Of a stretch of DNA of 64,000 nucleotides, positions 35,988 through 44,453 are shown one piece after another. Made by a program: the position numbers and the translations under genes. Each line of letters begins with the position of its first letter. The first letter of the stretch is position 1. The notes below the pieces were generated by a model. That model saw only the letters and a program-made list of their open reading frames with translations, was not told where the DNA came from and did not search any database. Where the stretch lies: positions 1,240,001-1,304,000 of the forward strand of contig NZ_CP107918.1 in assembly GCF_036014195.1 (NCBI RefSeq), written 5' to 3'. The DNA is from Streptomyces sp. NBC_00442 (lineage in GTDB: Bacteria > Actinomycetota > Actinomycetes > Streptomycetales > Streptomycetaceae).

Positions 35988-36163
35988 GCGAGCGGGCGGC
36001 GCCCTTCTACTGCCCGTACTGCGGCGACGAGGACCTGCGCCCCAACGAGACCGGACACGGCGCGTGGGAATGCGCGGCGTGCAACCGGGCCTTCCAGCTG
36101 AAGTTCCTCGGGCTGCTCGCCCGCGGAGTGACGCGCAACGACACGGGAGGGGAAGCGATATGA
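35984..36163 (+). CDS. Small zinc-ribbon protein in the sulfite-reduction operon
   Basis: 59 residues with two Cys pairs, FYCPYCGDEDLR and WECAACNRAF, spaced as in zinc ribbons or rubredoxin-like knuckles. It overlaps sir upstream and cysH downstream by ATGA junctions, so it is translated in lockstep with them. This suggests a role with the reductases, for example electron transfer or assembly, but no function is established. Conserved position between sir and cysH is, as I recall, typical of Streptomyces. Confidence 0.85.
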   Translation: MSERAAPFYCPYCGDEDLRPNETGHGAWECAACNRAFQLKFLGLLARGVTRNDTGGEAI

Positions 36164-36873
36164 CGGCCACTCGGAGCGACACCCGGACCGCCGGAGAGCT
36201 CAGGGCACTCGCCGAACAGGCGGGCCGCGACCTCGAAGAGGCCTCCCCGCTGGAGATCCTGCGGTGGGCCGCCGACACCTTCGGCGAGCGCTTCTGCGTC
36301 ACCTCCTCCATGGAGGACGCGGTCGTCGCCCACCTCGCCTCCCGCGCCAGGCCCGGTGTGGACGTGGTGTTCCTCGACACCGGCTACCACTTCCCCGAGA
36401 CCATCGGCACCCGCGACGCCGTCGCCGAGGTGATGGACGTCAACGTCATCACGCTCACCCCGCGTCAGAGCGTCGCCGAGCAGGACGCCCAGTACGGCCC
36501 GAAGCTGCACGACCGCGACCCCGACCTGTGCTGCGCGCTGCGCAAGGTCAAGCCCCTTGAAGAGGGCCTGAGTTCGTACGCCGCGTGGGCCACCGGACTG
36601 CGCCGCGACGAGTCCCCGACCCGGGCCGACACCCCGGTCGTCGGCTGGGACGAGAAGCGGCAGAAGGTCAAGGTGTCGCCGATCGCCCGCTGGACGCAGG
36701 ACGACGTGGACGCCTACGTCGCCGAGCACGGCGTGATCACCAACCTGCTCCTCATGGACGGCTACCCCTCGATCGGCTGCGCCCCCTGCACCCGCCGGGT
36801 CGCCGAGGGCGAGGACGCGCGCGCCGGACGCTGGGCCGGGCGCAACAAGACCGAATGCGGACTGCACGGATGA
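36160..36873 (+). CDS. cysH: Adenylyl-/phosphoadenylyl-sulfate reductase
   Basis: 237 residues. PP-loop-type nucleotide site (VTSSMEDAVVAHLA, DVVFLDTGYHFPET). The [4Fe-4S] ligand pairs CC (DPDLCCALRKVKP) and CAPC (GCAPCTRRV), plus the catalytic C-terminal Cys in KTECGLHG, identify the iron-sulfur APS reductase type rather than the cluster-free PAPS type. It makes sulfite from APS using thioredoxin. Overlaps its neighbours on both sides. Confidence 0.94.
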   Translation: MTATRSDTRTAGELRALAEQAGRDLEEASPLEILRWAADTFGERFCVTSSMEDAVVAHLASRARPGVDVVFLDTGYHFPETIGTRDAVAEVMDVNVITLTPRQSVAEQDAQYGPKLHDRDPDLCCALRKVKPLEEGLSSYAAWATGLRRDESPTRADTPVVGWDEKRQKVKVSPIARWTQDDVDAYVAEHGVITNLLLMDGYPSIGCAPCTRRVAEGEDARAGRWAGRNKTECGLHG

Positions 36874-36905
36874 CGGACCGTCAGAAGAACGATCAGGAGA
36901 CTTCG

Positions 36906-37451
36906 ATGAGCGTGACGGAGGCGGGAGCCACCATCTGGCTGACCGGTCTGCCGAGCGCCGGCAAGACGACCATCGCCCACGAACTCGCGGGCCGGCTGCG
37001 CGCGGACGGCCACCGGGTGGAGGTGCTCGACGGCGACGAGATCCGCGAGTTCCTCTCGGCGGGCCTCGGCTTCAGCCGCGAGGACCGGCACACCAATGTG
37101 CAGCGGATCGGCTTCGTCGCCGAACTGCTCGCCGCCAACGGCGTGAAGGCGCTGGTCCCGGTCATCGCCCCGTACGCCGACAGCCGCGAAGCCGTGCGGG
37201 GGCGCCACCGGAGCGAGGGCACCGCCTATCTGGAGGTGCACGTCGCGACGCCGGTGGAGGTCTGCTCCGTACGCGATGTGAAGGGTCTGTACGCCAAGCA
37301 GGCGGCGGGCGAGATCAGCGGTCTGACCGGTGTCGACGACCCGTACGAGGCGCCTGTCGTGCCGGATCTGCGCATCGAGTCGCACACCCAGACCGTGCAG
37401 GAGTCCGCGGCGGCGCTCTTCGCGCTGCTCAGTGAGAGGGGCCTGGCATGA
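36906..37451 (+). CDS. cysC: Adenylyl-sulfate kinase
   Basis: 181 residues. P-loop TGLPSAGKTT, APS-binding DGDEIREFLSAGLGFSREDR, and the lid around VKGLYAKQAAGEISGLTGVDDPYE. It phosphorylates APS to PAPS. Because the preceding cysH encodes an APS-type reductase, PAPS made here may serve sulfotransferases as much as assimilation (inference). ATG 36906 has AGGAGA 6 bases upstream; an earlier ATG at 36870 overlaps the cysH stop and is the alternative. Ends in an ATGA overlap with cysD. Confidence 0.93.
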   Translation: MSVTEAGATIWLTGLPSAGKTTIAHELAGRLRADGHRVEVLDGDEIREFLSAGLGFSREDRHTNVQRIGFVAELLAANGVKALVPVIAPYADSREAVRGRHRSEGTAYLEVHVATPVEVCSVRDVKGLYAKQAAGEISGLTGVDDPYEAPVVPDLRIESHTQTVQESAAALFALLSERGLA

Positions 37452-38383
37452 CGTCGGCAGTGACCGTGAACGAGGGCGTCGACAGCCCGTACGCGCTCAG
37501 CCACCTGGACGCCCTCGAATCCGAGGCGGTGCACATCTTCCGTGAGGTGGCGGGTGAGTTCGAGCGGCCGGTGATCCTTTTCTCCGGCGGCAAGGACTCC
37601 ATCGTCATGCTGCACCTGGCGCTGAAGGCGTTCGCCCCGGCGGCCGTGCCCTTCACGCTGCTTCACGTCGACACCGGGCACAACTTCCCCGAGGTCCTCG
37701 CCTACCGCGACCGCGTGGTGGCCGAGCACGGCCTGCGCCTGCACGTCGCGTCGGTGCAGGAGTACATCGACGCCGGCAAGCTGCGCGAGCGGCCCGACGG
37801 TGTGCGCAATCCGCTCCAGACGGTGCCGCTGACGGAAGCCATCCAGCAGCACCGCTTCGACGCGGTGTTCGGCGGCGGCCGCCGCGACGAGGAGAAGGCC
37901 CGCGCCAAGGAGCGGGTGTTCTCGCTGCGCGACGAGTTCTCGCAGTGGGACCCGCGCCGCCAGCGCCCCGAGCTGTGGCAGCTCTACAACGGCCGGCACG
38001 CCCCCGGCGAGCACGTGCGCGTGTTCCCGCTGTCCAACTGGACCGAGCTGGACGTGTGGCAGTACATCGCCCGCGAGGACATCGACCTGCCGCAGATCTA
38101 CTTCGCCCACGAGCGCGAGGTGTTCAAGCGGTCCGGGATGTGGCTGACCGCCGGCGAGTGGGGCGGGCCCAAGGACCAGGAGACGGTCGAGACCCGCCTG
38201 GTGCGCTACCGCACCGTCGGCGACATGTCCTGCACCGGCGCCGTCGACTCCGACGCGACGACGCTGGACGCCGTCATCACCGAGATCGCCGCATCGAGGC
38301 TGACCGAGCGGGGCGCCACCCGTGCCGACGACAAGATGTCCGAGGCCGCGATGGAAGACCGCAAGCGCGAGGGGTACTTCTAA
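37448..38383 (+). CDS. cysD: Sulfate adenylyltransferase subunit 2
   Basis: 311 residues. PP-loop VILFSGGKDSIVMLHLA, LHVDTGHNFPEVLAYRD, and GGRRDEEKARAKERVFSLRD. It is the catalytic ATP sulfurylase subunit, forming APS from sulfate and ATP with the CysN GTPase. The C-terminal MEDRKREGYF is typical. CysN starts two bases after its stop. Confidence 0.95.
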   Translation: MTSAVTVNEGVDSPYALSHLDALESEAVHIFREVAGEFERPVILFSGGKDSIVMLHLALKAFAPAAVPFTLLHVDTGHNFPEVLAYRDRVVAEHGLRLHVASVQEYIDAGKLRERPDGVRNPLQTVPLTEAIQQHRFDAVFGGGRRDEEKARAKERVFSLRDEFSQWDPRRQRPELWQLYNGRHAPGEHVRVFPLSNWTELDVWQYIAREDIDLPQIYFAHEREVFKRSGMWLTAGEWGGPKDQETVETRLVRYRTVGDMSCTGAVDSDATTLDAVITEIAASRLTERGATRADDKMSEAAMEDRKREGYF

Positions 38384-38384
38384 A

Positions 38385-39734
38385 GTGAGCACTACCGCCG
38401 AGAACGCCAAGCAGCTGGCCGACCTGTCGGCCACCACCCTGCTGCGCTTCGCGACCGCCGGCTCCGTCGACGACGGCAAGTCCACCCTGGTGGGCCGGCT
38501 CCTGCACGACTCCAAGTCGGTCCTCACCGACCAGCTGGAGGCCGTGGAGGCCGCCTCCCTCAAGCGCGGCCAGGAGGCCCCCGACCTGGCGCTGCTCACC
38601 GACGGCCTGCGGGCCGAGCGCGAGCAGGGCATCACCATCGACGTGGCCTACCGCTACTTCGCGACCCCGCGGCGCCGGTTCATCCTGGCCGACACCCCCG
38701 GGCACGTGCAGTACACCCGCAACATGGTGACCGGCGCCTCCACCGCCGACCTGGCCGTGGTCCTGGTCGACGCCCGCAACGGCGTCATCGAGCAGACCCG
38801 CAGGCACGCCGCCGTCGCGGCCCTGCTGCGGGTGCCGCACGTGGTCCTCGCCGTCAACAAGATGGACCTGGTGGCGTACGAGGAGAAGGTCTTCGCGACG
38901 ATCGCCGAGGAATTCACCGCGTACGCGAGCGAGTTGGGCGTTCCGGAGATCACGGCCATCCCGATCTCGGCCCTCGCCGGGGACAACGTGGTCGAGCCCA
39001 GCGCCCACATGGACTGGTACGGCGGCCCCACCGTCCTCGAACACCTGGAGACGGTGCCGGTCAGCCACGACCTGACCTCCTGCCACGCCCGGCTGCCGGT
39101 GCAGTACGTGATCCGGCCGCAGACCGCCGAGCTCCCCGACTACCGGGGCTACGCGGGCCAGATCGCGGCCGGTACGTTCCGGGTCGGCGAGCCGGTGACC
39201 GTCCTTCCGTCGGGCCGCACCAGCACGATCGCGGGGATCGACCTGCTCGGCGAGTCCGTCGACGTGGCCTGGACCCCGCAGTCGGTCACGCTCCTGCTGG
39301 CGGACGACATCGACATCTCGCGCGGCGATCTGATCGTGCCGAGCGGGGACGCGCCCCCCACCACCCAGGACGTCGAGGCGACGGTGTGCCACGTGGCCGA
39401 CCAGCCCCTGACGGTGGGTCAGCGGGTACTGCTCAAGCACACCACCCGCACGGTCAAGGCGATCGTGAAGGGGATCGAGTCCCGGCTCACCCTGGACGAC
39501 CTCTCCCAGCACCCGAACCCGGGCCAGCTCGTCGCCAACGACATCGGCCGCGTCACGGTGCGCACCGCCGAGCCGCTGGCGCTGGACTCCTACGCGGCGT
39601 CCCGGCGTACCGGATCCTTCCTTCTGATCGACCCCGCCGACGGCACCACGCTGGCCGCCGGCATGGCGGGCGAGTCGTTCGCCACCCACAAGGTCCTCAC
39701 CACGGTCGAGGACGAAGAGGGCTGGGACTTCTGA
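38385..39734 (+). CDS. cysN: Sulfate adenylyltransferase subunit 1 (GTPase)
   Basis: 449 residues from GTG 38385. EF-Tu-like GTPase: G1 GSVDDGKSTL, G2 region EQGITIDVAYRYF, G3 DTPGH, G4 NKMD. Two beta-barrel domains follow. GTP hydrolysis drives APS synthesis by CysD. It is not fused to CysC, which is separate here. The stop codon overlaps the ATG of a 33-codon frame at 39734. Confidence 0.95.
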   Translation: MSTTAENAKQLADLSATTLLRFATAGSVDDGKSTLVGRLLHDSKSVLTDQLEAVEAASLKRGQEAPDLALLTDGLRAEREQGITIDVAYRYFATPRRRFILADTPGHVQYTRNMVTGASTADLAVVLVDARNGVIEQTRRHAAVAALLRVPHVVLAVNKMDLVAYEEKVFATIAEEFTAYASELGVPEITAIPISALAGDNVVEPSAHMDWYGGPTVLEHLETVPVSHDLTSCHARLPVQYVIRPQTAELPDYRGYAGQIAAGTFRVGEPVTVLPSGRTSTIAGIDLLGESVDVAWTPQSVTLLLADDIDISRGDLIVPSGDAPPTTQDVEATVCHVADQPLTVGQRVLLKHTTRTVKAIVKGIESRLTLDDLSQHPNPGQLVANDIGRVTVRTAEPLALDSYAASRRTGSFLLIDPADGTTLAAGMAGESFATHKVLTTVEDEEGWDF

Positions 39735-39835
39735 TGACCAACGACGTCTACTCGACCTTCGCGAAGGAGGGCGGCCGCGTCGGCAGCGGCGCCCTCGGCA
39801 GCGGCCAGGGCGGGGTGGCGCGATGTGCGCGATGA
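39734..39835 (+). CDS. 33-codon ORF coupled to cysN (doubtful)
   Basis: MTNDVYSTFAKEGGRVGSGA... overlaps the cysN stop by TGATG. It is Gly-rich after residue 13 and has no recognisable family. It may simply be readthrough sequence between the cys and ssu halves of the cluster. Confidence 0.25.
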   Translation: MTNDVYSTFAKEGGRVGSGALGSGQGGVARCAR

Positions 39836-39927
39836 CGTACGCGCACCGCTCGCGCGCCCGGCTGCACCACCAGCACGTCCCGCACCGCCGAAGACCTGCC
39901 GACTTCCCGGCCGCGTCCCGGAGTTGA
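39823..39927 (+). CDS. Possible leader peptide of the sulfonate importer genes
   Basis: 34 residues, MCAMTYAHRSRARLHHQHVP..., with Cys at position 2 and the RLHHQHV stretch that recalls Streptomyces leader peptides. Its stop codon lies inside a GGAGT-TGAG-ACTCC hairpin, 43 bases before the ssuA start. A cysteine-sensing attenuator for ssuABC is a reasonable guess. Confidence 0.35.
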   Translation: MCAMTYAHRSRARLHHQHVPHRRRPADFPAASRS

Positions 39928-39970
39928 GACTCCTGACGTAAGTACCGGGCCTCCGAGAGGACACCCTCCC

Positions 39971-41083
39971 GTGCCTGCCAGCTCCACCCTGCGGCGCAGC
40001 CTCGTCGCCGCCGCCACCCTGCCGCTGCTTTTCGGCGCCCTCGCCGCCTGCGGCTACGGCTCGTCCGCCGACAAGGACGACACGGCGAAGGCCACGCCCG
40101 CCGCCAACGGCAAGAAGCTCTCCGCCGACTCCGTGAAGATCGGCTACTTCCCGAACCTGACCCACGCCACGCCGCTGATCGGTGTCCAGGAGGGGCTCTT
40201 CCAGAAGGAGCTGGGCGGCACGGCCGTCAAGACGGCCACCTTCAACGCCGGCCCCTCCGAGATCGAGGCCCTCAACGCGGGCTCGATCGACATCGGCTGG
40301 ATCGGCCCCTCCCCGGCCATCAACGGCTTCACCAAGTCCAAGGGCCAGAGCCTGCGCATCATCGGCGGCTCCGCGTCCGGCGGCGTGAAGCTGGTGGTCA
40401 ACCCCAGCAAGGTCAAGTCCCTCGACGACCTCAAGGGCAAGAACATAGCGACGCCGCAGCTCGGCAACACGCAGGACGTGGCGTTCTTGAACTGGATCGC
40501 CGAAAAGGGCTGGAAGGTCGACGCGCAGAGCGGCAAGGGCGACGTCAACGTGGTCCGCACCGACAACAAGATCACCCCGGACGCCTTCAAGTCCGGTTCG
40601 GTCGACGGCGCGTGGGTGCCCGAGCCGACCGCGTCCAAGCTGGTGTCCGAGGGCGGCAAGGTGCTGCTCGACGAGTCCGACCTGTGGCCGGACAAGCAGT
40701 TCGTGATCACCAACATCATCGTGTCGCAGAAGTTCCTCAAGGAGCACCCCGACGTCGTCGAGGCGGTCCTGCGCGGCTCGGTGAAGACCAACGAGTGGAT
40801 CGGGTCCCACCCCGACCAGGCGAAGGCCTCGGCGAACGCCGCGCTCAAGAAGCTCTCCGGCAAGGCCCTTCCGGCGGACATCATCGACCCGGCGTGGACG
40901 TCCATCAAGACGCTCGACGACCCGCTGGCGGCGACCCTCCAGGCGCAGGCCGACCATGCGGTGAAGGCCGGGCTCCTGAAGCAGCCCGACCTCAAGGGCA
41001 TCTACGACCTGGCGCCGCTCAACAAGGTCCTGAAGTCCCTGGGCAAGCCCGAGGTCGCCGACGCCGGTCTCGGCGTCAAGTAG
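39971..41083 (+). CDS. ssuA: Sulfonate-type ABC transporter substrate-binding lipoprotein
   Basis: 370 residues from GTG 39971. A lipoprotein signal ends in the lipobox LAAC (residues about 24-27). The mature part is a type II periplasmic binding fold of the SsuA/TauA/NrtA group: KIGYFPNLTHATPLIGVQEG, AGSIDIGWIGPSPAINGF, DGAWVPEPTASKLV. It should deliver an alkanesulfonate or related organosulfur compound to SsuBC. Position after cysN makes a sulfur substrate much more likely than nitrate. GAGAGGA lies upstream of the GTG. Confidence 0.9.
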   Translation: MPASSTLRRSLVAAATLPLLFGALAACGYGSSADKDDTAKATPAANGKKLSADSVKIGYFPNLTHATPLIGVQEGLFQKELGGTAVKTATFNAGPSEIEALNAGSIDIGWIGPSPAINGFTKSKGQSLRIIGGSASGGVKLVVNPSKVKSLDDLKGKNIATPQLGNTQDVAFLNWIAEKGWKVDAQSGKGDVNVVRTDNKITPDAFKSGSVDGAWVPEPTASKLVSEGGKVLLDESDLWPDKQFVITNIIVSQKFLKEHPDVVEAVLRGSVKTNEWIGSHPDQAKASANAALKKLSGKALPADIIDPAWTSIKTLDDPLAATLQAQADHAVKAGLLKQPDLKGIYDLAPLNKVLKSLGKPEVADAGLGVK

Positions 41084-41128
41084 TCCCCCACCCAGCCGGT
41101 TCCACAGGTTTCCCAGGAGGTGACGACC

Positions 41129-41923
41129 ATGGCCACCGCACTCGTCAAGGCCACGGACCGTACGACGGCGACGCACGAGTACGCCGCGCGCATCGGGCAC
41201 GTCTCGAAGTCCTTCGGCGGTCCCACGGGGCCGCAGCTCGTCCTCGACGACATCACCCTCGATGTCGCGCCCGGCGAGTTCGTCACCCTCCTGGGTGCCT
41301 CAGGCTGCGGCAAGTCGACGCTGCTCAACCTGGTCGCGGGCCTGGACGCCCCGACCGCGGGCACGATCGAGACGCCCGGCGGACGGCCCGCCCTGATGTT
41401 CCAGGAGCACGCCCTGTTCCCGTGGCTGACCGCGGGCAAGAACATCGAGCTCGCCCTCAGGCTGCGCGGGGTGCCCAAGAACGACCGGCGCGAGCGGGCC
41501 GAGGAGCTCCTCGCCCTGGTCCGCCTCCAGGGCGCGTACGGCAAGCGGGTGCACGAGCTGTCCGGCGGGATGCGCCAGCGCGTCGCGATGGCCCGCGCGA
41601 TCGCCCAGGACTCCCAACTCCTTTTGATGGACGAACCGTTCGCGGCGCTCGACGCGATCACCCGGGACGTCCTGCACGACGAACTGACCCGCATCTGGCG
41701 GGAGACGAACCTGTCGGTGCTCTTCGTGACGCACAACGTGCGCGAGGCGGTCCGGCTCGCGCAGCGCGTGGTGCTGCTCTCCTCGCGGCCCGGCCGGGTC
41801 GCCCACGAGTGGACGGTGGACATCGAGCAGCCGCGCCGCATCGAGGACGCCGAAGTGGCGGAACTCTCCGTCGAGATCACCGAACAACTGCGTGGGGAGA
41901 TCCGCCGCCATGGCCAGCACTGA
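41129..41923 (+). CDS. ssuB: Sulfonate-type ABC transporter ATPase
   Basis: 264 residues. Walker A GASGCGKSTLL, Q-loop LMFQEHALFPWL, signature LSGGMRQRVAMARAI, Walker B LLLMDEPFAALD, H-loop VTHNVREAV. ATG 41129 has AGGAGG 8 bases upstream; the GTG at 41120 would lie inside that ribosome site. It overlaps ssuC by 14 bases. Confidence 0.92.
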   Translation: MATALVKATDRTTATHEYAARIGHVSKSFGGPTGPQLVLDDITLDVAPGEFVTLLGASGCGKSTLLNLVAGLDAPTAGTIETPGGRPALMFQEHALFPWLTAGKNIELALRLRGVPKNDRRERAEELLALVRLQGAYGKRVHELSGGMRQRVAMARAIAQDSQLLLMDEPFAALDAITRDVLHDELTRIWRETNLSVLFVTHNVREAVRLAQRVVLLSSRPGRVAHEWTVDIEQPRRIEDAEVAELSVEITEQLRGEIRRHGQH

Positions 41924-42809
41924 GACCACCGCCGTGAAGGACGCCACGGACTCCCCCGGACTCGGCAGCCTGGAAGCCGGGCTCGACGCGCTCGAGACCG
42001 TCCAGGCCCACCGCACCCCGGTGCGCGAGGTCCTCGTCAAGAAGGTCCTGCCGCCGCTGACCGCGGTCGCCCTTGTCCTGGTGGTGTGGCAGGTCCTGGT
42101 CTCGGCGAAGGTCACCGACGAGTACAAGCTGCCCGCGCCGTCCGCGGTGTGGTCGAGCCTGACCGACATGTGGCTCCAGGGCACCCTGCTCGACGTGGTG
42201 TGGACCAGCGTCTCGCGCGGCCTGCTCGGCTTCCTGCTCGCCCTGGCCATCGGCACCCCGCTCGGCCTGCTCGTCGCCCGGGTCAGGTTCGTACGGGCGG
42301 CCATCGGGCCGATCCTGTCCGGTCTCCAGTCGCTGCCGTCGGTGGCCTGGGTGCCGCCGGCCGTGCTGTGGCTGGGTCTGAACGACTCGATGATGTACGC
42401 GGTGATCCTGCTCGGCGCGGTCCCCTCGATCGCCAACGGCCTCGTCTCCGGCGTCGACCAGGTGCCCCCGCTGTACCTTCGGGCGGGCCGCACCCTCGGC
42501 GCGACCGGGGTGCGCGGGGCCTGGCACATCCTGATGCCGGCCGCGCTGCCGGGCTATCTCGCGGGCCTCAAGCAGGGCTGGGCGTTCTCCTGGCGCTCCC
42601 TGATGGCCGCCGAGATCATCGCGTCCTCGCCCGATCTGGGCCTGGGGCTCGGTCAGTTGCTGGAGAACGGCCGCAACAACTCCGACATGCCCGGCATCTT
42701 CCTGGCGATCTTCCTGATCCTGATCGTGGGCATCGCCATCGACCTGCTGATCTTCAGCCCGCTGGAGCGCAGGGTGCTGCGCGGCCGCGGCCTGCTCGTG
42801 AAGGGCTGA
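41910..42809 (+). CDS. ssuC: Sulfonate-type ABC transporter permease
   Basis: 299 residues. A roughly 40-residue hydrophilic N-terminus precedes six membrane helices of BPD_transp_1. The ATPase-contact loop is at about 200-220 (PPLYLRAGRTLGATGVRGAW), followed by GYLAGLKQGWAFSWRSLMAAE. GGGGAGA lies about 11 bases before ATG 41910. It completes an SsuABC importer; desulfonation enzymes such as SsuD are not in the window. Confidence 0.92.
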   Translation: MASTETTAVKDATDSPGLGSLEAGLDALETVQAHRTPVREVLVKKVLPPLTAVALVLVVWQVLVSAKVTDEYKLPAPSAVWSSLTDMWLQGTLLDVVWTSVSRGLLGFLLALAIGTPLGLLVARVRFVRAAIGPILSGLQSLPSVAWVPPAVLWLGLNDSMMYAVILLGAVPSIANGLVSGVDQVPPLYLRAGRTLGATGVRGAWHILMPAALPGYLAGLKQGWAFSWRSLMAAEIIASSPDLGLGLGQLLENGRNNSDMPGIFLAIFLILIVGIAIDLLIFSPLERRVLRGRGLLVKG

Positions 42810-42816
42810 GGCGCCC

Positions 42817-43560
42817 GTGCACCGCCCGGTCCTCCTCGTCATCGCCCACGGCAGCCGCGATCCCCGGCACGCCGCGACCGTCGACGCCCTGGTGCGCCGG
42901 GCGCGGGCGCTGCGGCCGGGGCTGCGCGTGGAGACCGGTTTCCTGGACTTCAACGCGCCGTCCGTCCCGCGGGTCCTCGACCGGCTCGCCCTCGAAGGCG
43001 TACGGGACGTCGTGGCCCTGCCGCTGCTCCTGACCCGCGCCTTCCACGCCAAGTCCGACATCCCGGCGGTCCTCGACCGGGCGCCCGCGCGCCTGGACAT
43101 CAGGCTCGCCGATGTCCTCGGCCCTTCTCCGCTGCTGCTCGCCACGGTGGAGCGGCGGCTGTACGAGGCGGGGCTCGCCCCCGCCGACAAACGCTCGACC
43201 GGGGTCGTCCTGGCCTCGGCGGGCTCCACCGACCCGGAGGCGATCGCAGTGATCGCTGAAATTGCGCGGGAGCTGCGGCACACCGGTTGGTGCGCCGTGC
43301 GGCCTGCGTTCGCCTCCGCGGCTCTGCCCCGTACGGAAGACGCCGTACGGGAGTTGCGGGCCACGCCGGGGGTGCGCCGCGTGGCCGTCGCGCCCTACGT
43401 CATCGCGCCCGGCTTCCTGCCCGACCGGATCGCCAGGGGCGCGGCACAGGCCGACGTCCTCGCCGGCGTCCTGGGCTCCGCGCCGGAGGTGGCACGCCTC
43501 CTGCTCGACCGGTACGACGAGGCGCGGACGCGCGGGAGCGTCGCCGCGCTCAGCGCCTGA
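42817..43560 (+). CDS. Sirohydrochlorin chelatase-like protein (CbiX/SirB)
   Basis: 247 residues from GTG 42817, 7 bases after ssuC. Two CbiX-like halves: N-terminal VLLVIAHGSRDPRH with the metal/tetrapyrrole His, and AKSDIPAVLDRAP; second half GVVLASAGSTDPEA. These enzymes insert Fe or Co into sirohydrochlorin. Placed at the end of the sulfur cluster, iron insertion to make siroheme for the sulfite reductase is the likely job. Confidence 0.9.
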   Translation: MHRPVLLVIAHGSRDPRHAATVDALVRRARALRPGLRVETGFLDFNAPSVPRVLDRLALEGVRDVVALPLLLTRAFHAKSDIPAVLDRAPARLDIRLADVLGPSPLLLATVERRLYEAGLAPADKRSTGVVLASAGSTDPEAIAVIAEIARELRHTGWCAVRPAFASAALPRTEDAVRELRATPGVRRVAVAPYVIAPGFLPDRIARGAAQADVLAGVLGSAPEVARLLLDRYDEARTRGSVAALSA

Positions 43561-43591
43561 CAGCGCGCGGGCCGGTGGCGGCCCGCGGCCC

Positions 43592-44263
43592 TCAGTCGAA
43601 GCTCAGGGACCCGGTCCTCGCCCTCTTCAGCTCGAAGAAGCCGGCGTGCGCCGCGAGGGTGCGCACGCTGTCGAAGAGCCGTGCGGCTTCCTCGCCGCGC
43701 GGGATCGAGCCGAGGACCGGGCCGAAGTGGACCGCGCCGTCCAGGTGCATGGTCGGGGTGCCGACATAGCCGTCCTGCGCCGGGTCCTTGCCCGCGTCGT
43801 GGCTGCGCAGCACGGCCTCGTCGTACGCCGGGTCGTGGGCGGCCCCGGCGAGGGCGGCGGGCAGGCCCAGTTCCGCGAGCGACTGGGCGATCACCTCGTC
43901 GAAGTCCTGATTGCCGCCGCCGTGGATCCGGGTGCCGAACGCGGTGTAGAGATCGCGGAGCACCTCGTCTCCGTGTCCCTCGGCGGCCGCGACGGCGACC
44001 CGGACCGGGCCGATCGAGCGGTCCACCAAGTCCCGGTACCAGTCGGGCAGTTCGTTGCCGATGTTGTGGAAGTACAGGCTCATCGGCCGGAAGCGGAGGT
44101 CGATGTCGCGATGCCGCTCGACCTCCAGCATCCAGCGGGAGGTGATCCAGGCGAAGGGGCAGGCGGGGTCGAAGTAGAAGTCGACGGTGGCGCGGTCGAC
44201 GGTGGTGCGTGGCGCGGGGTCGGTCGTGGGATGGGGTGTCCGGTCTGTTCTCGGGTCCGTCAT
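43592..44263 (-). CDS. DsbA-fold protein, mycothiol-dependent nitroreductase (Rv2466c) family
   Basis: 223 residues, thioredoxin fold with a helical insert ([40 protein letters not shown], with the cis-Pro). The active site reads CPFA, so only the first Cys is kept, while the characterised mycobacterial Rv2466c has, as I recall, a two-Cys CPWC site. A one-Cys mechanism with mycothiol, or an altered reaction, is implied. It converges with the cbiX-like gene (31-base gap). Confidence 0.88.
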   Translation of the reverse strand: MTDPRTDRTPHPTTDPAPRTTVDRATVDFYFDPACPFAWITSRWMLEVERHRDIDLRFRPMSLYFHNIGNELPDWYRDLVDRSIGPVRVAVAAAEGHGDEVLRDLYTAFGTRIHGGGNQDFDEVIAQSLAELGLPAALAGAAHDPAYDEAVLRSHDAGKDPAQDGYVGTPTMHLDGAVHFGPVLGSIPRGEEAARLFDSVRTLAAHAGFFELKRARTGSLSFD

Positions 44264-44453
44264 GGGTCGAGCCTAGCGGGGCAGTGGCCCTTGCTCCTGG
44301 GCCAATACGATTCCGATGCGCTGGGCCATTTCGGCCGGCCCGCGTCCCGTCCGCCATGCGGGCCGGCCGGCGGGGGGCGAGGTGTCGAGGGGTCGATGGG
44401 TGGATGCCGGACCCCGGGCAGTGGTGCCGGAGCCCGCCGGATACGGTCCGGGG

